From Nemertoderma westbladi (Eukaryota; Xenacoelomorpha; Nemertodermatida; Nemertodermatidae): a DNA stretch of 61,650 nucleotides. A program made the position numbers and the translations under genes. Each line of letters starts with the position of its first letter. Position 1 is the first letter of the stretch. The notes under the pieces were generated by a model that worked only from the letters and a program-made list of their open reading frames with translations, was not told where the DNA came from and ran no database searches. The stretch covers positions 1 to 61,650 of the forward strand of contig JAUCBJ010008917.1 in the NCBI GenBank assembly GCA_032718475.1, given 5' to 3'. This document shows, in pieces, positions 11,650 through 24,210 of the stretch.

Positions 11650-11975
11650 TTTCATAGTTCATATAGTGTCCGCTACGTGTCGTATTGGATAACTCACCTA
11701 AACAACTTAGTGTGCAGACGATTTAAATAGTTCATTTACCGTCCGCTATATGTCGCATTTGATAACTCACCTTAGTGTTCAGCCAATTTTACATAGTTCA
11801 TATAGTGCCCGCTAAGTGTCGCATTGGAAAACTCACCTTAGTGTAAACCCGATTTAAATAGTTCATATAGTTGCCGCTACGTGTCGCATCGCATAACTCA
11901 CCTTAGTATAAACCCGATTTTACATAGTTCATATAGTGCCCGCTAAGTGTCGCATCGGATAACTCACCTCAACCC
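11650..11975. repeat. Minisatellite, about five degenerate units of 60-75 bp
   Basis: Units share TAGTTCATATAGTGCCCGCT followed by A(A/C)GTGTCGCATTGGATAACTCACC and a variable GATTT(T)A spacer. There is no coding capacity and no CRISPR-like spacer structure, because the spacers are themselves homologous. Confidence 0.75.
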
Positions 11976-12538
11976 AGTGTACAACTGATTGTAGTTTATT
12001 GTGGCTCAGTTCTGGAACAAGTTCGGGTACCGTTACTAGGTAACAGATGTTATCAGAAGGAATAAACAATGCGGCTACATCCTGCGGAAATATTATTGAA
12101 ACACAAAACAATTATTGTTTGTTAAAATTGCGAAAAATACAGTAAAACTTGAAACTGATCAAATTGGACGAGCAATTTAGGAACGGTTACCGTTGTTACC
12201 GTCACCAGACATAGAATATGAGATTCCACAAGATTACCTACAATTCATTGGTTTTATATAATTATTAATTAAGTGATTAATTAAAATTAAAATGGCTAAT
12301 TTAAGTCAACAATTAATTACCGCGCCGGTAAATGTTGGAAAATAACTAAGGGGACGACCGAAATTTAATATAATATAAAAAATGAAATATTTATTTAATA
12401 TTTAATATTAATATTATCTTTAATTATTAAAATAATAATAATAATTAAATAATTATTATATTTAATATTATCTTTCAACAACGCAAATTTATGTCGGAAC
12501 GGTTAGCGAAACATCACATGAGAAATTTGGAAGCAGGT

Positions 12539-13516
12539 CAATTCGGTCCCGGACAATTCGATCCGGACAATTCGGGCACGGACAATTCGGTCCCGGACAA
12601 TTCGGTCCCATAAATTTTGTGTTTTGGGACCCAATTGTCCGGGACCGAATTGTCCGGGACCGAATTGTCCGGGACCGAATCGTCCGGGACCGAATTGTCC
12701 GGGACCGAATTGTCCGGGACCGAATTGTCCGTGACCGAATTGTCCGGGACCAAATTTTATTGGTACTATATAATGGTGAATGTTCTAGAACCTTAATATA
12801 TATTAGTATATGGTTAGCTAGTGTTTTTTTTACTAGCTTCTGTAGTATTTTTTTGAAAATAAAAAAAATTTTACTTTTTTTTTTGTTAAAATTATTGTTA
12901 TGGTAGCTATGGTGTTTTTATGGACCTTGTGAATTATTTACTAGCTAGTAATAGTATGGTATTTAAAATGTTTTAAACTGATTTTTTTGTGTGTGTTATG
13001 AACTGTATGTGTTGTTGGTTGGTTAACAAGCCTAAATTATTATCTTAGATAATAGCTGGATCTCATTCAGGGACTGTTATAATATCTTCAATATTGTTGG
13101 TAATTAATATAATCAGCAACAGTTTAGGCCTAATTCTGAAATATCAATGTTTTCACAAGTGTTTTTATAATTTCAAGGAAATGCTAGCTAGTAAAAAAAA
13201 CACTAGCTACACCTTAATAAATAATATATAATAATGTTCTCGAACACTACCAATAACAAAAATAAATAAAAAAAACAGTATTTTTAAAATTTCAAAAAAT
13301 TATAGCAAGTAAATAACACTACCTGTAGCTCCCCTAAAAAATATCTCTACTAATATTCTAGAACATTCACCAATATCAAAAAAGCACTAAAAAGTTGCTA
13401 TCAGGAACCGGACAATTCGGTCCCGGACAATTTGGTCCCGGACAATTCGGTCCCATTTATTTAGTGTTTTGTGACCGAATTGTCCGGGACCGAATTGTCC
13501 GGTACCGAATTGTCCT
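12539..13516. mobile_element. Fold-back/MITE-like element with GGGACCGAATTGTCC arrays at both ends
   Basis: The left module (12539-12751) is a head-to-head pair of tandem arrays of a near-palindromic 15-bp unit, GGGACCGAATTGTCC. The two arrays are separated by CATAAATTTTGTGTTTTG. The right module (13404-13515) has the same arrangement and the same spacer orientation (CATTTATTTAGTGTTTTG). Between them, 12752-12860 and 13190-13400 form an imperfect inverted repeat (GGTGAATGTTCTAGAA.., TTAGCTAGTGTTTTTTTTAC). No transposase ORF is present. The long ORFs here are produced by the repeat. Confidence 0.6.
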
Positions 13517-14486
13517 ACATCCGATAAATTTGTTAAAAATATAGTTACTAATTAAAAATAATTATATGACAAATAACTGTATTTAAAAAATTTAATATTT
13601 AAAAAACCATATTAAAAATTGGCTATAAAATGTTGTACAAATACAGGGAGGGGTCATTGACCCCCCTCCACCCCAACCACTCTAAAATCTACAAATTTTA
13701 ACGGAAACGTGTGAATTTTTGTTTGTACGTCTAAATAAGAACGAAAAAAAAATTCGACAATATTTATTGAGGTTGTTTTTTGCAGCTCCAAAATTCCGAG
13801 TATTGAACAAATATTGATGATAACCTACCCAAGTCATGGTCACAAATAATTTGATTCGTAATTTAAATTTTAGTATTCATGTTTTATTGGTCGTTAGAAA
13901 CCTATAATTCTGGTTAATCCTAATTTATAAAGAAAGATAGAGATTTAAACGGCATTTAAAATAGTGTGAGGGGTATATAAAGTTCAACATTACGATAAGC
14001 TTTGATGAAAAAAGTGAAGGAAATATAACTTATAGACGTCATTGTTCATAAAATAGCACTTTAGCGTTACGGCACGAGTGAGGGCCGTAAAAGCCGCGAT
14101 AGAACGAGGGCCGTAAAAGCTTTAATGTGTTAATTATGAACAACGGCGAATCTAATTTTATTTGTTTGTGGGGAATTATTTGGTAATGAACTTAAACTTT
14201 CTAGAACAACATAATAATGACGCAGTGACATAATGGATATACTGGAAATACATCTATCTATCTACTGTATATAAAGCTGGAAAATATGTCACCCTGGCGA
14301 TTTGGTAGTGCGAAATTAATTCCAACAAATAAATAAAATATATTTCATACATAGCTGTAATCATCCCGTACGATTTTCCGGCCTATTATTCAGGTTTTCG
14401 GAATAGGCCTAAATATGTAAAATGTAAAAGTTTAACTTAATAATATATATACTGTATATAATATAATAAATAATATATGTTTTTAC
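13517..14486. other. Non-coding, no feature recognised
   Basis: AT-rich DNA on the 3' side of the minus-strand exon at 14487. It is probably intronic for that gene. I could not find its next exon here. Confidence 0.35.
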
Positions 14487-14663
14487 CTTGTTAAAGTTAA
14501 TTACCAGCGTAGATGCGGTTGTATCGGCGTTTCCGTCGCTAGGGGCAACGTCTATACGCACCACCCCGTTCGACTGGAAATCAATATCCTCTTCTTGAAC
14601 TCGCGTCTGATTGGCTAACGATTGGGGGTCATCGTAATCACCTTCCAGGTATTTTATGATAAT
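14487..14663 (-). CDS. Exon of a possible BRICHOS/ITM2-like membrane protein
   Basis: On the minus strand the acceptor is TTTTATTTTAG|ATTATC (exon start 14663) and the donor is AACAAG|GTAAAA (exon end 14487). The 177-nt exon (59 codons) is phase 0 at both ends and open. It encodes IIIKYLEGDYDDPQSLANQ, then an acidic segment EEDIDFQSNGVVRIDV and ends TLVINFNK. A membrane-proximal stalk followed by ..NGVV.I.V...VI.FNK resembles the linker and start of BRICHOS domains in ITM2/chondromodulin-type proteins. This is an inference from pattern only. Later exons are not found in the window. Confidence 0.45.
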
Positions 14664-15241
14664 CTAAAATAAAATAATTATTATCTTATTTGATTCGGAC
14701 CAGCCGATAGTAAAAGTTTCAAATGCAAATAATATGAAATACAATTATTGATAAAATCACGTCATAACAATATACAATGCAGTATAAGCATAGTTATTAA
14801 CTATTATATATAAATATATTAAACAAATAATGGCAGGTCTATATAATGAAATGTCTAGCAGTCGCAGTAGATATAGAAGTAGATGTTAGTTATTCTAATT
14901 ATAGCTTAGAATAATCGAATCAATTCGAATCAATTTTTAATCAAAACACTAAAAAAATAACCAGACGATGAATTTAACAGGTAATTCCCAATGAATGCCC
15001 AGAAAAACCCCTTATCTGTTTGTGGAAAAAACGAAAAATATCGAAACGAGTTCAGGCGGTCCTGTATACCAATGAGTGATGGGGCGACACCAATGAGTGC
15101 ACAATACCACATCGTAGATATAAACATGCGTTTATGAAGAACTCCAATTCTTACCTTAGAATAACTACCGAATACAGACCTTAGAATTATTCTGTTATGA
15201 AAGTCTCGAAAAGCTACCGGCGCATTTCAAATAAAACTCAC

Positions 15242-15469
15242 CTTTGTTGTTCGCCCTTCTGGTTTATAGTCCGGGAGTGGTGGTGCTTCAACTGGTTTCA
15301 GTAACAACCAGAGTGCCATAGCACAAGCTACTACAAGCATAAGGCTGATAGACAGATAAGTTAACCGTAGGCAATGGTTTCGTTTTTTCGGTTTAAGTTC
15401 TGTGGTCAGTGTGTAGACGGGTCTATCATCAGTGGCTGTCTGGTCGTACAATAAAGGTTCGGTCTTCGG
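15242..15469 (-). CDS. Exon with transmembrane segment, upstream partner of 14487-14663
   Basis: On the minus strand the acceptor is TTCCCCCTATTCCAG|CCGAAG (start 15469) and the donor is ACAAAG|GTGAGT (end 15242). The exon is 228 nt, exactly 76 codons, phase 0 at both ends. It encodes a polar N-terminal region (PKTEPLLYDQTATDDRPVY), a basic LKPKKRNHCLRL stop-transfer flank, and one membrane span LTYLSISLMLVVACAMALWL followed by a Pro-rich stalk KPVEAPPLPDYKPEG. Basic residues before the span indicate type II topology (N-terminus inside), consistent with BRICHOS-family proteins. The start codon must lie in an exon further upstream, which I did not find. Confidence 0.55.
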
Positions 15470-18400
15470 CTGGAATAGGGGGAATAAAACATTTATAACT
15501 ATAATTAACATAATTAAGTAATTTATTCTTTCTGTCTAATACATTCAATAACTTTTCTAACGTACAAGATCAGATATGCAAAAAAACATGAAGTATTAAT
15601 AGGTGGCCATTAAAAGAGCCATCGTTTTAGCCAACACTTTCCCTCGTGTTAGCCAGGGACGGATTAAGGGGGGGGGGGGGGGGGGGGGGGGCAGTAAGTT
15701 GTTGAGTAAGTTGGGAGAAATTTACCGAACATTATCTGCCTGGATGACTGATAACAACCTCATGTATTCATTCATTCCTGGCTCTTCAATAGTAGAAGTC
15801 AATGTTGTAAATATTCATTCCAGAACATGTAATTATTTAACATGAGGTAAACCAGTAGTAGGATAAAGGAGTTACTATGTTACCTCGACTCGGCTACCCA
15901 GTCTTGACTCGCAGCTACTATGCCGCTAACCAGGCAACCAATAGGGTGCAAGTAAGTTGATTATATTGCTTGTCTGGCTAGCGGCACAGCTGTCTGTCTG
16001 CGGTTGTGCGGTAGCCAAGTGGAGGTCGATGTGCTGAGCGAAAGGGCTTCCCACCCAATTCTAACAACGATACATTGATTATTGATTGGTACGTTACTTA
16101 TGAGTGTATTAATTGCTCATAATCGGATTGTACAAAATAAATGTATTGTTAATACTGTTTTAATTATTTCATTTAATACAGTACAGTAGGTGATAACTAC
16201 AGTAATAATACCTTGTGAGTAACAACGAATCTGGTTAGCTGAATACAACATGGGATAACTATTTGCTTGACTCTATATAGCATGCACATCACATTTCCGA
16301 TTTAGTTAAAATTTATTTTTATCTTAGAATGACTCATAAAGAAAGATAGTTAGTTTTTTCCTTCCAATGATATTGGGATCCAGAAATAGAAACGCAAAAC
16401 CAATCTTTGCTCTTGGTTATACAAATCAAACAACTCAACATTTCTGTTTTTAACGTGAGTGTCATCCCATATTAATTAATTTACATTATTAATTAATTTT
16501 ACGCGAAATCGAAAAATTTAAGATTCTTTACTACAAATTAAATTGTAATTTAATCTATTTACTGTTGTTTACTTATGGACCTATCCGTATACAAAACAAT
16601 TATAATCCGCAATTATTTTCCTTGTGTCCCGTTTGGTACGGAATTGGTTTCCATAGCAACTTACCCATTTCTTATCTTTAAATATTTCTGTCATTGTTGT
16701 ATCATTCTTATTTTTCTTTGTCGTGAATATTTTCATTGTTTCCAAAGTAACACTGAAAACACAAGGAGTCAATGACCTCCCGGTCAGTCTCTATAGCAAC
16801 GAGAAATCTGTGAACTTATATCACTCGAATATGTTATTTTATGTTGGTTAGGCAGTAAAGTGATCTTTACTAAATAGAATACGTTTACGTATTAATTATA
16901 ACTACATAACTAATATATAATAATAAAATTACAAACAGAACAATACTGATTCGGTGATAATATTATTATCTTCTGTAAAATTCTGGATAAATTATGGTTG
17001 GATCAAATGGAATTTAACAATAAATTAAATGGTAGTTGATGAAATAAATTTTAAAGATAAATATTTAATCGTATAATACACTAACAGTCAATATGTATTA
17101 TTTCCATCTATTGAAGAAACTCTAAAAGACTTTACAGGCAAAGCTAACAAATATACAGTATGTAAACTTAAAGGGCGATATTTCATATTCTCAATATAAT
17201 CATAGATCAAACAATTGAGTTATTCAAACAAGCTAATTAACGTAATCCTACTTTCTGAGAAATCGTCATCACAGAAAATCAGATGATCAATTTGAGATGG
17301 CCAGCCAAACCCTAAAGCTATCCTTATTAAATTTATAAGGTATTGGCTACATACTAATGATTACATTAAATCTTTTGGTAACATTCCAGTTGATTACTAT
17401 TATAACCCATTATCTGAATAATAATGACACATAATATTACACAACAATAGAACTACAGTACTTTAATGCTTTTAAATCTTAACAAAAAGTACACAGTCAT
17501 ATATTTCTTAGATTTCATTATTAAATAAGGTTTCTATTGGCTACATATTGAATAATATAGGATAGCAATTAACATATAAACACTCAGTATGTCTCTATGT
17601 AACTCACGTGAGGCCAAAAACTTATCAGAATTAATTAAACTCGAATAATGGGTAGAGAATAATTAGATATAGACCCGATATGATTCGAGTTTTTGTCTGA
17701 ATTCGTTCAATTAGCGATTTGGAATGGCAGTGGTTACAAACACTTGAACAGGCCGAGGTATGCATTGGCCCTATTGTGGTGAGACTCGTTAAATTCCATT
17801 AATTATGTTTGAGAATGTTTGGGATTTATTATAGTGAACTTAAGCAATAATATTATGTATTTAATGGATGTTATTGTTTGAGATGTGTCGAAATGAGGAG
17901 ATATTGAGCATCAAAGTAGAAACGTTCTGCACGTAATTCGAGCAAATTTAGATTTAAAGTTAAATTAAAGATTTAGAGTTTAATTACAAATTTAGTGTCT
18001 AAGACCTACTCCATAACGACTCTCGTTATCCGATATTAGTTTATGTAGTTAAGCATCAGATTACTTTATAGGCCAACTGTTATTGCATTCCAACCACAAT
18101 TTAATGGGCTTTCTGGTGAACCCATTTTTTTTTATTTCAATTTTTTTTCATATATTTAGCTTATTTTTTAAAAAATGGACCTAATTAAAAAAAAAAAATA
18201 GCCAAATAATTAGTGTCACAATCATTAAAATTACAATTATTAAAAAATAATTGGTTCACGTTATTCTACGGTAAAAATTGATCCTAGTGAGAAATTTTCA
18301 AGTCTATAGCTCAAATTGCAGCGAAGAAAATTGTACCGAAAAAATTTGAAAAACGCATTTTGAGAAAAATCCAGTTCAAATTTGAACTTTCCCGCGCAAA

Positions 18401-18479
18401 ACCTGCAGCCTGTTATTATTATGAAATAATGTCTGTCAATATATGCCTAGCAAAAAGAAAGCACAAAACTATGCTAAGA
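15470..18479. other. Intergenic or intronic, no gene recognised
   Basis: A poly(G) tract at about 15669-15691 is preceded by AGCCAGGGACGGATTAAG, a sequence type often seen at ends of hAT-like transposons. The remainder is AT-rich without convincing coding potential. The ORFs on both strands near 16575-16775 are mutual shadows in low-information sequence. Confidence 0.35.
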
Positions 18480-19560
18480 TTTTTGCTATGGGGTTTTCCT
18501 GGTCGCTGATTTCATTTCTGAGATCAGTTGAAATCTTGTTTGTCTGTATGTCTGTGTGTCGGTCTTTCTGACTATCCGACAATCTGTCCGTCAAATATAA
18601 GGAAAGGGCATACAATCTAGTTAAGGGGGGGGGGGGGGGGGGGGGGGTACACCATTTTCGGACAACTCTTCGATTTATCACTCTCAGCGTTTCAAAATTG
18701 TTTGGTTTTGGCTATAATTTGGAATATTGGTGCCTAAGATGCTATTCTACATGACAGGTTAGAAAATTTTTATTTTTCGCTATTTAATATTAGTTAATAC
18801 TAGTTAACAACAAAAAAAACTTGGTTGCGCTTAAAACCCTAAGGCTTTTACAGTTTTGATTCTAATCACATGAAAGTTTTTTTATATGATAGATCAAAGA
18901 TGGGCAACATAACTATCAGGCGAAATTTTGTGAAAATAATTCTGCACCGCTAGGTGGCGCTACAAATTTATGCCTAATTTTTAGGTTTGTTATAAATAGT
19001 ATTAAATTTTATTAACAAATAATTTCGAAAAGTTGTCTGATACTTTTATGCAGGGTGGCTATGTAGATACCCACAGAAAGTTTCAGACTAATTGCTCAAA
19101 AATTGTAGAAGTAGTAGGGTTTTGAAATTGACAATTTCATAAAAAAAATATTTTGAGATAATCGACCTTTCATTATATATAATAATAGTAATTTCAATAG
19201 GATTCCCTAAATGGAAATTGTTATAACTTAAAAACTAAAAGAGCTATTAAATAGCGGTTTTCAGATTTGGAAACACCATTCAATGTTACATTATAATAGA
19301 TCATAAAAAAAATTTCGACATATTTTTGACCAAAATGGTGAACCCCCCCCCCCCCCCCCCCCCCCCCTAAACGTTTAGCTAGAGGGGTTTTCCTGGTCGC
19401 AGAATTCATTTCGAGTGTCAGATTTAACATTTGAAGACTTCTAAATTGTATCCACGAAAACCCATATTGGGAATAGAATTTAGAAAATTTAGACGAACAG
19501 ACACATTGACGGACGAACAGACATACTGTACTCACGGACAAACCGACAGTCAATCGGACA
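18480..19560. repeat. Pair of related repeats with poly(G)/poly(C) tracts
   Basis: GGGGTTTTCCTGGTCGC occurs at about 18490 and 19384 in the same orientation, followed by similar TTTCATTTC..TCAG words. A poly(G) tract (18626-18647) followed by TACACCATTTT and a poly(C) tract (19345-19366) preceded by AAAATGGTGAA are inverted relative to each other. Both halves look like copies of one non-coding repeat. No element ends are defined. Confidence 0.35.
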
Positions 19561-19753
19561 GACAGCCATATCTCGAGAAGTAAGACAGATCTTGCTAAAC
19601 GGTTTTCAAATTTGGAATCTTCATAAAAATCTCCTCTTAATAGAAAAATCTAAATAGAAAAAAAAATTTGAAAAAAAACTTCTTTGAATGCCTGTACTGA
19701 TCCCCTTAACGAGCTTAAAAGATTCTCCTATTCAAAAGTTAGTCTTATCAACA

Positions 19754-19852
19754 ATATTGCGCCGCCACAATTTCCTGCAAAGCGGAGGCGGCATCGTTCA
19801 AGTGTGAAACATGTGAGACTAATTAGAAACCCCAATGTTGTTGGTCGCTGTT
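19754..19852 (-). mobile_element. Rearranged LINE A scrap
   Basis: Two short blocks normally several hundred bases apart in LINE A are fused here: the ATTGCGCCGCCACAA block near the element's 3' end and the CCTGCAAAGCGGAGGCG block of the RT C-terminus. The scrap lies directly beside the 3' end of the larger copy at 19853-21030. Confidence 0.5.
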
Positions 19853-21030
19853 GGACTACTACTACTAGGATCGGCATGCTGCATTGCAGCTGCATTTTTA
19901 AGAATGCTGTGCCGGCTTGTCAACAAAATTTCACCGCCACAACTCCCTATCACCCATGACATTTGCTAGATCATCCACATCTTTAAGGCCAGTGTCCTTT
20001 AAGATGCGTCTCAAGAAAGTCATGGGCTGTCCACCATGCTTATTCACTCCACGAGGCTGCCAAAGTACAAGATTATGCACTGGCTGGTCCTCACGGCGAA
20101 AGCAATGCCCTGCAAAGCGGAGGCGATTTTGTTCTAGTGTCAAGCTTGGGGGAACCAATGAGACACCTCCAATGTTATATAGTGTCTCGTTGGAGATGCG
20201 TGCATTGTACTTGACACAATGAACCCGGCGTAGCATTCTTGTGAATGTGCCATCCAGAGATTTGGTGTCCTCAGCAGTTAGAGCCCAGCATGAACTCCCA
20301 TAGAGGAGTACTGGAACTACTGCTGCTCTAAATAATCGGACCTTAAGGTTCCGATTAATTCTAGGTGACTTCCAAATCCTGGAAAAGGCTGCCCATGCCT
20401 TTCCCTTACGTATTCGAAGGTCCTCACTTGACTTCCGGATCCATGATCCCAGGTAACAGAAGTCATCCACATGCTCAAGCATACCATTCTTTGAGCTAAT
20501 GCTCATCCGATCAGAGACTTGCTGAGGACTTTCAAAGTTAACTGTCACAATTTTGGTCTTTGTGGAGTTAATAAAAAGACCAACACTAGAAGCAGCATTT
20601 TCTAATGAGCTGAGGAGCCGTTGGGCTCCCTCTAGTGATTCTGAGAGTACTCCTAAGTCATCAGCAAAGTCTAGATCAGTTCGGTACTTGGCAGGATTTC
20701 CTCGACTTCTGGAGCCAGTAGGTGGAGTTATCATCACCCCATCTTCATTATGATGATCTAAGGACATGCGTAGAACATAGTCAACAACAATTATGAACAA
20801 GAATGGTGCAAGTGTGTCTCCCTGGAGGACGCCCCATAACACTTCAAATGGTTCTGTGTCACCGTCAACAGTAGACACAAATGTTGTCAAACCATCGTAT
20901 ACTGATCTGATTGCTGCAATTATTTCATCAGGAATCCCATATAATGAAAGTATGCTGAACATACGTGAGCGAGAAACTGAATCAAAGGCCTTGAAGAAGT
21001 CAAAGAAGGCAAATCCAACACATCTAGTAG
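19853..21030 (-). mobile_element. LINE A copy with open RT fragment (5' truncated)
   Basis: The minus-strand frame is open from about 21030 to 19931. It encodes RT motif A (FFDFFKAFDSV), motif B (GVLQGDTLAPFLFI) and the catalytic motif C DLDFADDLG with both aspartates kept. The post-RT region follows (CYLGSWIRKS.., VPVLLYGSSCWAL, RLRFAGHCFRRED, LVLWQP, MGDRELWR). The palm N-terminus and the endonuclease are missing, consistent with 5' truncation during target-primed reverse transcription. The element's 3' end is a (TAG)n-type tail, read here as ACTACTACTAGGATCGG at about 19857. This is the best-preserved LINE A RT in the window. The clade is not assigned. Confidence 0.8.
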
Positions 21031-23261
21031 GTACGGAAAAGTATTGTAAAATTAAAATTAACTGAATTTTTAAAAAGCAATAATTTAGGTAATTTATAAG
21101 AGACAAACATTAGGGTAAATTTATATATTATACTCTATTATAAAATTAAACTTAAATTAATTTAACAGCGATAAATTAATTACTGTGTAGGAAATAATGT
21201 AAGCGGAAGTTGGGTTACACACTAATAATACACAGTGCAGTTTAATAAGGGCCAAAAGTTAATAGCACAAGTAAAGGTCCCAACCACCTAGCTATTGTAT
21301 TGATGGAATTCTTGGCCAGTCACGTCTTGGCCTGTTTTGTGGTTTAGGTTTTTGTTTGGGGATCACGTTTGCCTTTATTGAGGGTGTTGTTACACTAGTA
21401 GTTGAGCTGACTCTCTGTCAATCAATGCCCTCTGTAACGGTGTGGCCTGTGTTAACATTAATTATTGTAGCTACGATGTAGTTATTTCCTGTTAGGTAGT
21501 CAGGTTAATACTATACAGTAGCAGCAAATAACGGTGTTATATATGAGTCGTGTGTTGGATATGGATATACGGTTCAATTAAGGTGGAAACTTATATTACC
21601 AAAACATACGCCCATGTGAAGAATACCAGGATTTCTCTTTTCGGTCGACTTTTTATTGGAATTTTATATATGACGATTGTTTATCCTTTTTAAGTGTTTT
21701 ATAGCGCTTTAGAGCGTCTTATAACCTGTACATATTCTAATTTGTCCGTTTATTGTTTGATTAGATTCAGCCCTTCTGTAATCTGTGTTTTAGGTGAAAA
21801 CCTAGTATTCTTTACATGGGGGTAACTGCAAAGTGAAACATAACGGCAGAAAGTCTGGAAAGTCTGGTATTCTTCACTTGAGCCAAAACATACCAGAACT
21901 AGAAATGTATTTACTGTATACTGTATATATTGTGTACGCGTCTAAATAATATTTAATATCTGGGCAATAAAAGGATAAATTCAAAATGTCAAAAAGTAAA
22001 TATAAATATACATATAGACAAAACAATATAATATTACATTTGATGTATATAAAATAATTATGCAGTGAATAAGTTTTATATAGGCCTACAATGTTGCATT
22101 TAGTGTCAACAAAAGGAACTGTAGGAATGTTAATATGTAAGCTTTGATGTAAACAGATAAGGTATTATTAACATTTAAACAAATGTATTCCAATACGATT
22201 GAATTAATTCCTGTGTGTGTGCTGCACTGTGTGTGCCGGTATAAGGATTACAGTACATGGGCCTATTATAGGAACATCAGAGCTATGGACATGTAGTCAA
22301 ATTATATAGACCAACTGCGATGACATTTAAACAATAGTTAATTGACTTTTCTCTGTTGAAACGTCATCTTATGATAGTTAACTATAGACTGCAAATTCAA
22401 TATAATTTGAAAAACAGTCGTTTATCCTTTGAAAAAAGTATTTTTCAATACACAAATATATCATTGTTGTCAATGAGAATAAATAATAATAAAATATTAA
22501 AATACATAGTTAATTCTTAAAGCATATCATAGATTTAAAAAAAAAGGTTCTGTCTAGTATAAGTATACAGTAGATATGATGCGAAATATTTACGATTTTA
22601 CAATATTGTAAATTGCCACGTGGGAACTACAATGGAGTACTGCTATACATATAGATATATACATAATCAGCAGTACAAAACTTAAAATTGAAAGCAAAAA
22701 CAGAAGATTGTCATTCAATTAATTCAGGATTATTGTTGTTTCTAAAAAAGGAAACACTAGGCCTACAGTAGTTAGTGTCTTAAAAATACGAACTATTTAC
22801 GTGTTTCCAACTAAATACCAAATCATTAATTCACAAATTCATCTGATTCGTTAATTTTGGACTGATTTTATCAGGATCGATCCGGGCTGTAAATCGAATC
22901 ATAGAGTTGGCCTTTGTTATGAGGGCCCAGTACTGGCAGCTGTCCTACAGCTGCTTGCATTATCTCTTCTATCTGCCATGGCTACCTGTGTACAGAAATA
23001 CCTTCCTTGCAAGACAGCAGGTGCCCCGTGAATGACCGTGGGAAATACGCCGCCCCCTGCAGGTATACAGTAGGCAGTGAGGGCGCGGAAATTAAATAAT
23101 AGAACTAGCTCTGTGTTCCCACGATTAAAGAAACAGAGGTTCAAATCAAAGTTGGTATCGTACTGTATCTCTATTGGACCCACAACCTATTGTTGTGATT
23201 AAAATATTATTGTGGTTTTATATTATAATTTACCGCAATGTGCGCAGTGGCTGTACGGCTA
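21031..23261. other. Non-coding, no feature recognised
   Basis: AT-rich sequence without a supported gene. The short open frame near 22917-23183 lacks splice signals and recognisable motifs. Confidence 0.4.
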
Positions 23262-24210
23262 ATGTCGCGTTACGGAAAGCTGCTGCAAAGAGCATAAGAC
23301 CAATCGTGCCAGTGGATTAGATGGTGTTCCCCCTGAGGTCTTTAAAATACCTGAGTGTTTAAAGCTCATCTATCCCATCATAGTAGACATGTACCGAACA
23401 ACAAGAGTCCCACAAGAAATAAAAAAAAATAAGTTGGTGTAAGTTTCCAAGAAGTTGGGGAATCTCATTGATCTCGATTGCTGCAAAGCTATACAATATA
23501 ATTATATTAAATCGCACCAGGGATCCCATTGAGAGACTGCTCCGTGGAAATCAGAATGGTTTCCGTAAAGGTCGTGGGACCATGGAGCCCATTTTGGCAC
23601 TTAGAAGGAAAATTGAAGTGTTATCAAAAAAGAAAGACAGGCATCTGGTTGTTATCTTTGTTGACTTCTTCATGGCCTTTGATTTAGTCTCTCGCTCACG
23701 TATGTTCAGCATACTTTCATTATATGGGATTCCTGATGAAATTATTGCAGCAATCAGATCAGTATACGATGGTTCGACAACATTTGTGTCTACTGTTGAC
23801 CTTGACACAGAACCATTTGAAGTGTTATGTGGCGTCCTCCAGGGAGACACACTTGCACCATTCTTGTTCATAATTGTGGTTGACTATGTTCTATGCATGT
23901 CATTAGATTATCATAATGATGATGAGGCGATGATAACTCCACCTACTGGCTCCAGAAGTCAAGGAAATCCTGCCAAGTACCTAACTGATCTATACTTTGC
24001 TTATGACTTAGGAGTACTCTCAGAATCACTAGAGGAAGCCCAACGGCTCCTCAGCTCATTAGAACATGCTGCTTCTAGTGTTGGTCTTTTTATTAACTCC
24101 AGAAAGACCAAAATTTTGACAGATCGGAAGAGTATAAGCTCAAAAGATGGTATGCTTGAGCATGTGGATGACTTCTGTTACCTGGGATCATGGATCCGGA
24201 AGTCAGGTGA
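23262..24210 (+). pseudogene. LINE A RT pseudogene with inactivated catalytic motif
   Basis: The sequence starts upstream of the RT palm (NRASGLDGVPPEVFK in one frame). It frameshifts near 23420-23470 and continues as GFRKGRGTMEPILALRRKIE, FVDFFMAFDLVS, GVLQGDTLAPF. Motif C reads LYFAYDLG instead of LDFADDLG, so one of the catalytic aspartates has become Tyr. It stops abruptly inside CYLGSWIRKSGE at 24210, where an oppositely oriented LINE A segment begins. Dead copy. Confidence 0.75.

Noticed and set aside
12538-12906. Repetitive ORFs (NSVPDNSVPD / RDRIVRDRIV)
   Set aside because: By-products of the 15-bp tandem unit, whose length is a multiple of three.
11650-13516. CRISPR-like repeat arrays
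   Set aside because: Spacers are homologous or absent and the context is eukaryotic; these are a minisatellite and a fold-back element.
22917-23183. Possible secreted protein (hydrophobic stretch on the plus strand, ORF on the minus)
   Set aside because: No ATG in the hydrophobic frame, short, and no splice support on either strand.
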